Made by a program: the position numbers and the translations under genes. A stretch of 64,000 nt of DNA from Chlorops oryzae. Lineage: Eukaryota > Arthropoda > Insecta > Diptera > Chloropidae. Location: contig CM035808.1 in the NCBI GenBank assembly GCA_020466095.1, positions 37,897,992 to 37,961,991 of the forward strand, given 5' to 3'. The notes under the pieces are model-generated. The model was not told the DNA's origin, searched no databases, and saw only the letters and a list, made by a program, of their open reading frames with translations. Positions 1-11,038 of this stretch are shown piece after piece (positions within the stretch are counted from its first letter, which is position 1; every line of letters starts with the position of its first letter).

Positions 1-609
1 TAACGATTGGAAATGCAATCATAAAATCGACAATATTTCACGAATTTTCGAAAATGATGGGACCCGATATTGGAAAAAATTTACATTTTTCAAGAGAAAT
101 TATGTGTATCCTCGAAGGAGCTTAGTTCATCATACAACAGAAAATTTTTTTATCGATTTTAAAATCGATTTCGACAGCTCTCGATTGCATTGACACACCT
201 AGTTATAAGAATGACTCTTGAAGAATGACCATTGCAAGCAAGCCACGTATTCGTCTTAGTTTACGTTTAACCCTTTAACGCGTAACAGACGAATTTGTTC
301 CCATATAATTTTAGCGGTTTAAAGCAATGCCAATTACGACTTTTATAACATTACTATAAATCATTGAACTTATGTGCGGAGAAAGTATTCTCTTATGCGT
401 TAAAGAGCAAAGGCTTACGTAATTACGAACAAGTGCAAGCCATAGTTTTTCAAGCACATACATAAATACATACATATAGCATTGACAGCGCAGGCCTTCG
501 GCTTATCCACTACAGCCCACTTACGCATTACAAATTAGAAAATGACGTAATTCAGAAAATTCGGTCAAAATTCTAACTTGCCTAGCCCTGTGAACTTGGC
601 ATCTAAGTT
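1..609. other. AT-rich non-coding stretch
   Basis: No coding region, RNA gene or clear repeat end is visible here. It lies just outside the poly(A) end of the jockey-like element that follows on the minus strand. Confidence 0.5.
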
Positions 610-2337
610 ATTTTTTTTTTTTTTTTAACTTTGCTTCTGTTTACTGGACCTTCTTTTGGGTGGGAACTAACAGTAATTATTCGAATCTTATTTCTTAAAT
701 ATAACTTAACTATTTATACAGAGATATACATAAATAGTTTTGATTCCAAGCGGCCTCTATTTGAGAAACTGGCTTAGTGAATCCTTGGTTGGATAAGCGT
801 ACGGCGCGCACGAGCGAGGTGCGTAAAATTGATTGGCTGGAACGGCTACTCTGATGGTAGTTAGGAGCACTGAGCGTGCACGAGCGAGGTGCCTCAATCT
901 GTATGATTCCTTAATTGGCCAAACGTCTGACATACACGAGCGAGGTGCAGATAACAGAGTATCGGTGTTATGTTTCCAAAACAATAGAAGCGGACGGAAG
1001 GTCCTTTCTTCTTTACCGTGTTCGACGTGTTGTATTAATAGTAGTGATGCCACGAATATTCGGCCACTATTCGGTATTCGGCCTATTCGGCGTCATTTTT
1101 CAGTATTCGGTATTCGGCCGAATAGTTAAAATATTCGGCCGAATACCGAATAGTAGAAATAACTTATTAAAAAAATCAGCAGTAACTACAAATTAAGTTT
1201 TTCTCACAATAAAGTCAAAAATTTAATTAACGAGATCTAAAAATACAGCAGATTTGCTTTTTATTCTTTAGAAATATTAAATGTACGCTAGCTTCTTCTA
1301 AATTTTCTTCGAAAACATTATAAACAGTGGGCAAATTTTTCAGCGGCAGTTTTTGCCTTGACTTCAGCTAGTCGCGAGTAGGCTCAAGCTGTCTTTACTA
1401 CGTGCCGAATATTCGGTTGCCGAATATTCGTTATTCGGCCTAGAGGTTGACCGAATATTCGGTATTCGGCATTCGGCCAAATCCACTATTCGTGGCATCA
1501 CTAATTAATAGGGCTTCTTGATAGCTGATTCGAGTGATTCCTTAGCTTCTCATTGTACGATGATTTTAGGCGAACGATTTCGTCCTTAATAAGTGGGACA
1601 TGCAGATCGCGGTGAAAGCTTTCATTACGGATGTACCATGGAGCACCTGTAATGATTCTAAGAATTTTCGATTGACCTCTTTGGATTATTTCTATAGAGG
1701 ATGCGCAGGCATTTCCCCACAACTGAATGCCATAAGACCAGATTGGCTTTAATACACTATTATATATTAGAACTTTATACTCCATATTAAGAGGGGAGCG
1801 ATTGTTAATTAGCCAGCGAATTTTTGGTGCTTTAAGTTTCAGGTTGGTCCTCTTTGCTTCGATGTGCTTTCGCCAAGTTAATCGTTTATCTAAGTAGGTG
1901 GACTCCTAAATAGATTACACTATCTACTTGGGGGAATGGAGACTCCTTTAAGGAGAATAGTAGGGCTTATACCTCTTCTAAGCGTAAATGTAATGTGTTT
2001 ACATTTACCTTCGCTTACATTAATTCGCCAGGTAGAGAGCCAATTTTCAATTAATTGCATATGCTCTTGTAGGATTCTTGATGCTTCCATGGAATCGCGA
2101 TGGCAGCTCAATAATGCTGTGTCGTCGGCAAAAGTTGACATTACAATATTGTCACTAGTGGGGACGTCGGCTGTTAGAAGAAGGTAAAGAGAGGGGCCCA
2201 ATACACTGCCTTGCGGGACTCCTGCTTTAATTTCAAATTTTTCCGTTATAAATTCATTAACTCTTACTCTAAAGAATCTATTTTGAAGGTATGATATAAG
2301 AATTTCGTGAAATTTTCGAACGAAACGAAACATGGTA
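610..2337 (-). mobile_element. 5'-truncated jockey-like non-LTR retrotransposon
   Basis: Minus-strand reading gives reverse-transcriptase sequence: AGVPQGSVLGP around 2205-2240 and the active-site box FADDTALL around 2110-2135, followed by ENWLSTWRINVSEGKC (thumb-proximal region). A second block (1501-1785) reads NSVLKPIWSYGIQLWG and the C-terminal part typical of jockey ORF2. A run of T at 610-626 is the poly(A) tail seen from the other strand. Homology stops near 2337, before the upstream RT motifs, so the copy is 5'-truncated. The presumed 3' UTR (about 780-960) carries three copies of CACGAGCGAGGTGC. A hAT-like MITE at 1042-1503 interrupts it near the end of ORF2. It is dead: truncated, interrupted and frameshifted. 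Family assignment is from motif recognition only. Confidence 0.8.
1042..1503. mobile_element. hAT-like MITE, 462 bp, with exact 8-bp target duplication
   Basis: The ends are inverted: TAGTGATGCCACGAATA on the left and its complement TATTCGTGGCATCACTA on the right. ATTAATAG is duplicated exactly on both sides (1034-1041 and 1504-1511). An 8-bp duplication and TAGTG ends fit the hAT superfamily. The interior is filled with the motif ATTCGG/CCGAAT in both orientations and has no transposase. It is inserted into the jockey-like element, so it is younger than that copy. Confidence 0.85.
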
Positions 2338-3283
2338 CAATCGAGTACTAAACTGAAACAATCGATTGGGATATTTTCACTATCACTGCATTAATAATAA
2401 AATAGTCGTCAATTGTAACGGAGCCGCGGACATCGTAAGCGATATATTTTAAACCTTACTAAATTAGTCACATTCCAGTCATCAGCATGAACAACTTTTG
2501 TCCATTGACCGTTCATTTTGGAAGCATTTTGAAATGTCCAAAAGCTTATTTAATTTTTTAAATTATTTTTTTTTTTTTGTAAAATGAATGAATTGCTTGA
2601 AAGTAAACCCCTTTTCATACTGTTGCAAGTTTAGGGGTCATTAAGAGAAACTTAAGTGAAAGTTTCTTTTCGGCCATATTCTAAATGAATATTCCCCGGG
2701 AATTTTCTCGTATTCTGAGCGTCAATTAAGGAGAGAATGGGATGAACTTTGATTAAAAATTATCGAGAGTCTTGCTTCCTCCATTCTAGTCCCATTCCAA
2801 AGTGCTTGAATGAAAGAATTTTTTTTCAAATCCGCAGAGAAAAATTCCCAGGGACTATTTTTAGAATCAAGCTGTTTGTTTTTACAAGATTTTAAAATTC
2901 AATTTTAGGAAATTTAGGTCTTGTTTTTGGATCTTGAGGTGATATACATATATCCTCAAAAAGAAACTGGCAACAGTGTTTCTAAATCTAATACTTAAAA
3001 TTCTCGCATCGCAGTGTTTGTTACCAAACTCCTCCGAAACAACTGGGACGAGTTTTATGAAGTCTCATCGGACAAACAATTTTTTCCAATTTTTTCCCCA
3101 TTTTTTATAGCTTGAATAGTTAAGAATATCGTGCTAAGGATTTTTCGCAATTCGAAATAGAGATACACGGCATGATCAGTGTCTTTGAAATCGAATATGG
3201 GTTTTGGTAACGGTATCTTTTTCGAAAAATGAAACCGTCTCTCAAATCAAATCAAATTGATTTCCAGTTGGAAAAAGGAATAT
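2338..3283. other. Non-coding stretch with a small inverted-repeat element
   Basis: No gene is visible. Around 2688-2865 there is an imperfect inverted pair (ATTCCCCGGGAATTTTCTC against AGAAAAATTCCCAGGGA). A similar half-element recurs near 56440-56480, so this is probably a MITE family. Exact ends and target duplication were not resolved. Confidence 0.4.
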
Positions 3284-3684
3284 AATAGTTTCTACAACAC
3301 TGTTATATTTCATTTTTCAGTTGTTATACTCAACTGTCATGAGGCTCACCCGCAAGTAATATTCAATTTTTGGAAATCTTGCGTGGGCATGCGCGTGCAG
3401 GAAGTCGATTGAAAGTGGTTCCACATGTTTTCATGTGTTTAAAGTTTGCAGGAACACACGTTACGCAGCTCATGCGCTATTGGAATTCAGACTTTAGCCT
3501 TACTGACGTTACAAAAAGTCAATCAAATCTTAAAGAAACATAGTACACTGTTTTTTCCATTGAGATTTTTTTTTATAATTTACATTTATTTCAGACATTC
3601 AGAAAATAAAAAGAAAGATAGAAAAATAAATAACAATAAAAATTTGCATACTTCAATATCAAAATAATTCAAAATCCTTTTCCA

Positions 3685-4110
3685 ATGGAAAGCAAAAAGA
3701 ATACCGAAAATACTGAAATATTTACTGATAATATTCAAAACCCGGTGCGGGTCTTTTGTCACCTTCGATCGTCGAAGACCCGCCATCAAGCTGGGAGCCC
3801 CAGCATTCGCATGGCTTTTGGTTCTCAGACTCCAAATAACGATGAATGTCATGAGCACCATTATGTCTTTAAGCGGGTCTTCGATGAAGACTCAAATCAA
3901 GCGGTTGTATTCGATGTTGCGGAACGTCCACATGTTGAACGTCTGATTTGTGGTAAGAACAGCCTACTAATTACCTGCGGAACTAGTATTGCCAATCCAA
4001 CCACCATAACCGGCAGTAACGAATCTGAATACGGGGGCATATTGCTGCGTTGTTCCAAACAATCGAGGGATGCCAGGCTGCGAGCGGAATTTCCCAAACG
4101 GATCATTTGA
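3685..4110 (+). pseudogene. Kinesin-6-like (Pavarotti/MKLP1-type) motor-domain fragment, decayed
   Basis: The 141-codon frame opens at ATG 3685. It reads NPVRVFCHLR (start of the kinesin motor core, normally N-x-V-R-V-F-C-R-x-R-P), then HHYVFKRVFDEDSNQAVVFD and VERLICGKNSLLITCGTS. These match the strand before the P-loop of kinesin motors. GKN-LL-T-G-T and the later GGILLRC recall kinesin-6 (GKNGLLFTYG, GGILPRC). The P-loop GxxxxGKT is lost: the corresponding stretch reads GTSIANPTTITG, so ATP binding is not expected. No introns are seen in this part, which suggests a retrocopy or capture. The frame ends at 4110, far short of a full motor (~350 residues). The first ~55 codons are repeated in inverse orientation at 4138-4263 and 5230-5280. 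Subito-like origin is an alternative to Pavarotti. Confidence 0.65.
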
Positions 4111-4263
4111 ATGGTTTTGGAGTTGAGGAAACATGGAGACATTCATCGTTATTTGGAGTCTGAGAACCAAAAACCATGCGAATGCTGGGGCTCCTAGCTT
4201 GATGGCGGGTCTTCGACGATCGAAGATGACAAAAGACCCCCACCGGGTTTTGAATATTATCAG

Positions 4264-5229
4264 CAGGGCTAATCAAAATATTTATGAAAAAACTTCAAAA
4301 TATTTATTTAATATTTAAGAAAAAACACTCAAAATATTTGCGATAAATATTTACGATAAAAATTTATTTCAAAGGTATTTTCCATATATTATTGGTTTAA
4401 GTAAACTTATTGCAATAAATTATGAGATGTTTTCGAAGATTTTCAAAAATGAATGAACGTCGGCTATTGTCTAAGACTCGTTTATAATCAGAGAAAGAAC
4501 TTTCAACATCACAGCTGACGACTGGTGCGTATTAAATGCTTGCAACTCGTTTGGCGTTAATTCATCAATATATTTATCTGGCTCATTGAATTTATGACCA
4601 CTTAATAGTGGGACTCATGCAGCTTCGCAAATTGTGGGAAATGAGAAATTTGTCACACAACTGTCAAAATATATATGAAAATTTACGATGGGAAAAGTTG
4701 CGAAGGCATTTGCGAAGCTGCATGAGTACCACTAATAGCATTGCAATTTTTCGCAACGTAGCAAATCCAGTATTTTTGTGGACAGCAGAATCATATTTAT
4801 GAATTTGAAACGCGCGCAAGAGCAACGTGTAAGCATTTTTGAAAACAAATCGTCACAGCGTTATGAATTATGTTTATCTGATTGGAAAGCATGCTTATTA
4901 CGAGTACAGTGAACTAGGGATAAATGCAACACGAATAAATGCAAAAACCTCATAAGTGCAAGGTGCTTTGAAGCCTTTTTTGTGAGTTCCCATGAAAACA
5001 TGCACGGATTAATGCAAAGAACGCATAAGTGCTCAAGATTTCGAGCCAAAAACGTGTTGCATTTATCCGTACTCTACTGTATATCTACTGCATATTCGTA
5101 TATAATATGAAATTTTAGCCGAAATATTTTCGGAAAATCAAAATTTGTTGATATATTTATTTTTGCCCAGAAGAGTCGAAATATTTAAATAAATATTTTT
5201 TATTTAAATAAATATTTTGATCAGCCCTG
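4264..5229. mobile_element. hAT-like non-autonomous element, 966 bp, inside the kinesin palindrome
   Basis: The ends are CAGGGCTAATCAAAATATTTA and its near complement TAAATATTTTGATCAGCCCTG. The 8-bp duplication ATTATCAG flanks it exactly (4256-4263 and 5230-5237). The undisturbed left arm of the surrounding palindrome carries the empty site, which shows that this element came in after the palindrome formed. No transposase remains. It carries a smaller MITE at 4608-4732. Confidence 0.9.
4608..4732. mobile_element. Short MITE, family A (ends GTGGKACTCATGCAG)
   Basis: Inverted ends GTGGGACTCATGCAGCTTCG and CGAAGCTGCATGAGTACCAC bracket 125 bp. TAATA stands on both sides. A second copy with the same ends is at 17240-17573. 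Superfamily not determined. Confidence 0.65.
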
Positions 5230-5678
5230 ATTATCAGTAAATATTTCAGTATTTTCGGTATTCTTTTTGCTTTCCATTGGAAAAGGATTTTGAATTATTT
5301 TGATATTGAAGTATGCAAATTTTTATTGTTATTTATTTTTCTATCTTTCTTTTTATTTTCTGAATGTCTGAAATAAATGTAAATTATAAAAAAAAATCTC
5401 AATGGAAAAAACAGTGTACTATGTTTCTTTAAGATTTGATTGACTTTTTGTAACGTCAGTAAGGCTAAAGTCTGAATTCCAATAGCGCATGAGCTGCGTA
5501 ACGTGTGTTCCTGCAAACTTTAAACACATGAAAACATGTGGAACCACTTTCAATCGACTTCCTGCACGCGCATGCCCACGCAAGATTTCCAAAAATTGAA
5601 TATTACTTGCGCGTGAGCCTCATGACAGTTGAGTATAACACCTGGAAAATGGAATATAACAGTGTTTTAGAAACTATT

Positions 5679-6665
5679 AAGTACTTTTTAAGGTACATAC
5701 TTGGTACTACGGGGGCATACTTTTGGTTTGCTATAATTTATTTGTTAAGTAGAAGGGAAAAATACATTCCCCTTATACATAGAAAACAAGACGAATAAAA
5801 GAGTACCTAAAAATGTACTGAGTCAAGTTCAGATGCAAAAGCGCAGCAATGACATCCCCATTCGCATGCAGTATTGAAAATTGCATTCTTCCTGCACCTC
5901 CTGCAGAAAGAAATTTCCTGCAGTTCCAGCGCTAGTGGAATTAAAGCGGGAATTCCAATAGCGCAGGAGCTGCAGGAAAGCTCCCGCGCTATTGGAATTC
6001 ATGCTTCAGGCTTAAGTTGTCGACAGTTCTGAAGGAAATGTCACTTTACATTTTTTAGTGACCTTGTAACGTTCAGTAAGGCTAAGTTGTCGACAACCTT
6101 GTAGATAATGTTACTATTACACAGGTGAATCGACTAAACGTATCATATTCAAAAAAGTAACGGCATAAGGCTAATAAAAGTTGATTATGTAAGACGAAAT
6201 CCCTGGCATTCGAACACAGCGAATGTTTCGACATCACGGTGTTAAGTTGACAAATCTCTGGTCTGATGACAAATCCGTTGCTCTCGCCGACAAACTAAAC
6301 TTAGGCGAAAGCGCTGTTCGACACTCCTTAACTACCGTCAGATCTATCGTCGGGTTGCGTTAAGGTTTCGACCACGTTAATTTGACCATGACCCCGGCAT
6401 GGGCGCTTTTCATACTATTGAACTACATAAGGCACACGTCCGTCACCTACCTTGTTGTTGCCTTTGCCTGGCTTTGATGCATTCGATTCACAAGGTTGTG
6501 CAATAGAACGCAAATTGTTGAGGGTTGGCCGTAATTTTTGTTGCCACTACAATATTTATCTTTCCGCTCTGAAGCAGTCTTGCAAATACAGCTCAGCTCT
6601 CTTGGTAGAAGGCGAAACAATTAATAAACTTTGATATCTACATATAACTATGTTTGATACATATT
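5679..6665. other. Non-coding stretch with repeat remnants
   Basis: No gene is visible. A short palindrome at about 5949-6000 pairs GAATTCCAATAGCGC with GCGCTATTGGAATTC, and TAACGTTCAGTAAGGCTAAG follows near 6066-6086. Both strings are related to the outer arm of the kinesin palindrome (about 3470-3510), so the same repeat family continues here. Confidence 0.5.
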
Positions 6666-6673
6666 GTTCTGAC

Positions 6674-7088
6674 TAGTGATGCTGCGAATATTCGCATTCG
6701 CGAATATTAACGTTCGAAAAATATACAAATCCTATGGCTATTATATTTTTCTTTTATGTAGATTGATTTGATATGTGCATTGATTTGTAGATTTCAAAAC
6801 AATATTTAAAAGTTATTCAAAAAAGGCATGGAGAACAAATTTAAATTCATTTTCCTTACGAAAACAGATTAATTAAATAACTTATTTTTTTGGATCATAC
6901 GGCAACACTATAACAAAATATGTGTGGGGCTTACACGGCAGGTCAGCTGTAAATACCAAAGCATCGATAAGTGGCGCTTAATTAAAAACTGAACATTCGC
7001 ATTCGCGAATATCGGTGACAGATAACAGATATTCGCATTTGCATTCGCATTCGCGAATGTTTAAAAAACCACATTCATAACATCACTA
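6674..7088. mobile_element. hAT-like MITE, 415 bp, with exact 8-bp target duplication
   Basis: It begins TAGTGATG and ends CATCACTA, with GTTCTGAC duplicated exactly on both sides (6666-6673 and 7089-7096). Internal ATTCGCATTCGCGAA repeats lie near each end. The same terminal octamer and internal style as the element at 1042-1503 place both in one family. No coding capacity. Confidence 0.85.
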
Positions 7089-7131
7089 GTTCTGACCAAA
7101 GGCGAATCTGTAAACGCCCCTGCATATTTAA

Positions 7132-7342
7132 CCCTTTCACAACCATTGGGACAGTAAATCAAAATAGGATTTTTAACTTAGATCTAAAATCTTGTTGTCT
7201 ATCACAGGTTATTTTAGTAGCGAAACTTTTAATTCGCATTGAAAAAGCAAATAAGTTCTCTAGATAATATTCACAAACGAGATTTTGTATAAAACATTTT
7301 TATTGGTGAAAACATCTGAGAATCAAATCGGTAATGAGAGGC
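7132..7342. mobile_element. piggyBac-like MITE (TTAA-flanked), copy 1
   Basis: TTAA stands on both sides (7128-7131 and 7343-7346). The left end is CCCTTTCAC and the right end GAGAGGC. Three more copies with TTAA flanks and CCCT...AGGG-type ends are at 16513, 44906 and 58770. TTAA target sites with CCCT ends are characteristic of piggyBac. This copy is the most diverged. Confidence 0.55.
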
Positions 7343-7772
7343 TTAAATATCTTTAAATTAACGAAAAAAAATTTTATCTGTTTTTTAATTTGGTTTTCGA
7401 GTTCTCATGTTAATTGACCAAAAAAGTGGGTCCTTCTACAACGCGAATATATTTTTCTCCCTTTCTTTATAGAGATTTTTCTCTAACTCTACGTAAAAAA
7501 AAACTCTACAGGTGACATCAGGCACTAACCACACATTTACTTATATTTCGTATAATTGGTGCCGTCTTGACACTAATCCACCAATAATGTTCACGTTCTT
7601 TACGTCATCTATAGAAGGTTTTTGTATCGAGAAAAATTTTAGTCACTGTACTTCCCATTACACTGTTGCATATTGTGCTTTATAATGCCTGGTTTCCAAA
7701 AGCACAGGAATTTTTTCGCAGGCAATACTTTCAATATTGAACACACGAAAACACATGGACCCAATTAAAATC

Positions 7773-8799
7773 AAACAAGTAAGAAAGCTAAAGTCGGTCA
7801 AGCCCGACTTTGAAATACCCAGCGTCCCGACATTATGAGCGCACTATGTTTTTCTTCTCTATTTGTGGTCGTGGCAGTGGGAGGGCAACATAAATTATTT
7901 CCCTACACCTTTCATTCGCCTTGGTGAACCTATGTTGCGAATTTGAAGCTTCTACGCCTTTTACTTCGGAAGTTACGAAAAATCTCTATTTGTGGGCGTG
8001 GCAGTGGGCGGGCCAACAAAAATTTTTTCCTACGCCTTTCATTCGCCTTGGTGAACCTATGTTGCGAATTCGAAGCTTCTACGCCTTTTACTTCGGAAGT
8101 TACGAAAAATCTTCATTTGTGGGCGTGGCAGTGGGAGGGCAACATAAATTATTTCCCTACACCTTTCATTTGCCTTGGTGAACCTATGTTGCGAATTTGA
8201 AGCTTCTACGCCTTTTACTTCGGAAGTTATGAAAATTCTCTATTTGTGGGCGTGGCAGTGGGCGGGCTATACAAATTTTTGTTCCTACACCTTTCGTTTG
8301 CCTTGGTCAACCTATGCTGCGAATTTGAAGGTTCTACGCCTTTTACTTAACAAGTTACGATAAGCCCTTATTTTTGGGCTTATTTGTGGGCGTGGCTCGA
8401 AGAGGGCGGCGTCCATTTTTTGCCAGGATATGTCCCTTTTCGTAGTTTACCAGCACACCAAATATCAATGGAATGTGTTGAGTGGTTCGCAAGTTACAAG
8501 CATTTTATTGAAAACACAATAAATTCATTTGTGGGCGTGGCAGTGGGCGGATGTCTCCCAATTTTACTTAGGATCATACTCGGACCCAGATATACATGTG
8601 TGCCAAATTTCGACTTCATTGGTTCAGCCGTTTCGGAGGAGATCCGACCACGGACGGACGGACAGACGGACATGTCTAAATCGATTCAGTTTTTGATCCT
8701 GATCATTTCTATATATATTTTTCTATATCTCCGGAGCTTAATTCTCCCTGTTACAAGATTTGCACAAAACTAATATACCCCGCTTACGCTGGGTATAAA
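7773..8799 (+). mobile_element. DINE/Helentron-like element with internal minisatellite
   Basis: It opens AAACAAGTAAGAAAGCTAAAG, continues with a short stem (AGTCGG...CCGACTT) and AATACCCAGCG. It closes with the matching subterminal inverted CGCTGGGTATAAAA. Between them are tandem 127-bp units and a 3' block with GGACGGACGGACAGACGG and ACATGTCTAAATCGA. This organisation (conserved 5' block, central tandem repeats, subterminal inverted repeat, 3' hairpin) is that of DINE-1/Helentron-associated elements. No Rep/helicase gene is present. Confidence 0.7.
7856..8363 (+). repeat. Tandem array, ~127-bp unit, about four copies
   Basis: The marker string TTGTGGGCGTGGCAGTGGG recurs near 7863, 7989, 8117 and 8244, a period of about 127 bp, with a truncated relative near 8387 and again near 8530. 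Units 2 and 3 are nearly identical over GAACCTATGTTGCGAATT and GCTTCTACGCCTTTTACTTC. It is the central minisatellite of the surrounding DINE-like element; its open frames are by-products. Confidence 0.85.
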
Positions 8800-8882
8800 A
8801 AGCAGTTCCATAAGTTGTGATGTGATAAATATTTGCGGAAAATCCTGTGCGTTATTTTTGGCACTATTGGAAACTAGGCATA

Positions 8883-10208
8883 AAGGCAAATCCATATAAA
8901 CGATATTATCTACATCGACAGGCCAGGCGACAGGTCTGCTGTAAGAAAAATTTCGTCGCATCATTAAGACCACAAAACGTACCTCGCTGTAAACGGGGTT
9001 AAAAATCGCTAAGAAAAAGAAGAAGAATTATCGACATCGAAAGGTTTACTGCAAGACCAAATAATTTAGAACATTTTCGATTCATCAAATTACAATTTCA
9101 AAAGCTTTTAGACAAAAGATAAAATTTCAATAAAAACTGAAAGAAAAGGTAAAACAAATAAAAGCCCCAACCACACACGAACACCATCAACCCACTGAGT
9201 TGAAGGTCCTTGTAACCCGCTGGGATGCATCTCAAATTCAACATAACACGTTCTGATATTCTGGCGCAGACATTTTGGCTCAACAATAATTACTATCGAA
9301 TTTTCATTTAGATTTTACGATTCAAGGACGTATGCAAAACCAACGATACGCGTTGGTTGGCATTGCTCCAAGCTTTCTCTGCATCTAATTGAATCGAATG
9401 AAATGTAATTAATGCGGATTCCTGGCCATGGAGAAGTTCGGCGCACACCAGCAAAGAGCGTACGATGTATGACAGTTCCGTCAACAGAGGAACAAAGTTC
9501 GGCGTGTTATCCCTCAGGCGGAGCGCCATCGCCCAGCATTCATTCACTCGCCTCGTGCCCGGAATGGCGGATAATTGAATTTCGCTCGAATAATATGTAT
9601 GTATATCTTCTTCTCAGCGGAACACTTTGAAGCAGTCGTGTTGAAAAGGATCTTTTAATTTAATATAGAGTGTAAGGAATCAAATAAAAGCTGTCGCCAC
9701 AAATAAATGAGAAAAAAAAGAAACAACACTTTTGCATCTTATTCAAATTATTCAATTATAATGTAAACGAAGTGTTTCGCATGATAGTCTCCTCCGGACT
9801 TGGCACGATGGATGCAATTATTTATATGTATGTTCATATACTCTTGAAACAGTTAAATAAAAAATATGAACACCCCATAGTTCTATCTTGTTATTACTCC
9901 TTATAAAAAAATCCCTTAAAAAAATACTTAAGAATAATCATACCATGCCAGACTCCATAAGTTTCCCTTAAAGTCCCAAGTCCTTCCAAATAAGAAGGGA
10001 TAAATTTCATATTTAATGCCCAGGTTGTCGGATTTTATGTTTAGAAAAAGAAATTTTGTTTTTTTTTTTGAAAATATTGCCTCGTGACCTGATATTTATC
10101 AGAAAATTATATCTACCTGACCCATTAGTGCGGTGTAATTTACGTTAACAACTGCGTTACAAATTCAAGCACTTTTGTGGCATATGCTTTCGTGGAACAG
10201 TTTTAACA
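8883..10208. other. Non-coding stretch, nothing recognised
   Basis: No gene, RNA or complete repeat is visible. Several short open frames exist on both strands (for example around 9308-9630) but overlap each other and match no family I recognise. Confidence 0.4.
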
Positions 10209-10210
10209 TA

Positions 10211-11036
10211 TGGGGCATTTCACGTGAAGCGGGCAGCGAAAAAAGGGTCATGTTCTGAAAATCGTTCATATTTGGATCAGTTGCACCTCTATAGAGTGTG
10301 AGTTAATGGGCAAAATTTTTTTTGATATATCAACGTTAGTTTTCCAGATATAGGCCTGTAAAAATTGATGAAATGAAAAATAAGCTTTTTTTGCATGCAA
10401 TGTTTCGAATAAAAAAAAAATTTTCAAAAAATAAATAGTAACGGTTTCTAAAGATAATTTATTGAGCTATTCAAGGATGCAAAAAAAAATAAAAAAAAAT
10501 TTTTTTTTCAGTGTAGCACTGGTGGTGAATTGGCTAAAGCACAATTACAACAACTTGGACCTTTTTGTTTTTTTTTATTTTTTTCGAATTTTAGCTGCAG
10601 GTGTTAAGAATATATCATGTAAGTTTGAAAATGGGATCTCTATTAGTTTAGGAGGTACAAAGCAACATGCGTACCCAGCAATTTTGCCATAGCAACAACG
10701 AAGCGAGCGCATTATATGCAAAAGTTCAAAACGGAACGAAAAAGTTGTGCTTGTCAAAAATGCGCTCACTTCGTTGTTGCTATGGGAAAATTGCTGGGTA
10801 CGTATGTTGAATGCTTTGTACCTCCTAAACTAATAGAGATCCCATTTTCAAACTAACATGCTATATTCTTAACACCTGCAGCTAAAATTCGAAAAAAAAA
10901 AAAAAAAACTAACGGTGATATATCAAAAAAATTTTGCCTATTAACTCACATTCTATAGAGGTGCAACTGATCCAAATATGAACCATTTTCAGAACATGAC
11001 CCTTTTTTCGCTGCCCGCTTCACGTGAAATGCCCCA
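10211..11036. mobile_element. Palindromic TA-flanked element, 826 bp
   Basis: Ends TGGGGCATTTCACGTGAAGC and its complement are perfect, with TA on both sides (10209-10210 and 11037-11038). The inverted arms continue inward over most of the element: 10211-10345 pairs with 10905-11036, and 10590-10710 pairs with 10760-10882 (including CCCAGCAATTTTGCCATAGC). An unpaired block of about 215 bp interrupts the left arm. No coding. TA flanks suggest a Tc1/mariner-type origin. Confidence 0.75.
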
Positions 11037-11038
11037 TA

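Larger units (their letters stand above)
3284..5678. repeat. Large inverted repeat (palindrome) built on a kinesin-6 gene fragment
   Basis: The left arm (about 3284-3850) is repeated in reverse complement as the right arm (about 4138-4263 continued at 5230-5678). The right arm is split only by a 966-bp hAT-like insertion. A 222-nt stretch in the arms encodes identical 73-residue translations (3446-3667 on + and 5295-5516 on -). The inner 115 bp differ at about four positions. The arms carry flanking sequence plus the ATG and first ~55 codons of a kinesin-like reading frame. The loop (about 3851-4137) carries more of the motor. The outer arm sequence resembles a dispersed repeat also seen near 7672-7772, 8803-8880 and 22900-22970. 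The structure could be a foldback transposon with a captured gene piece or a hairpin-RNA locus; the sequence alone does not decide. Confidence 0.85.
7684..8882. mobile_element. Palindromic MITE split by a DINE-like element
   Basis: The left half (7684-7772) reads GCCTGGTTTCCAAAAGCACAGGA and onward. The right half (8803-8882) carries the imperfect reverse complement, ending CTATTGGAAACTAGGC. The two halves face each other across the DINE-like insertion at 7773-8799. The same half-sequence occurs at 22900-22970 and in the outer arms of the kinesin palindrome near 3405-3490. Confidence 0.55.

Noticed and set aside
3685..4110. A working kinesin gene
   Set aside because: The P-loop is destroyed and the frame covers only the first part of a motor domain.
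7921..8773. Overlapping + frames in the minisatellite
   Set aside because: They repeat with the 127-bp unit and are by-products of the array.
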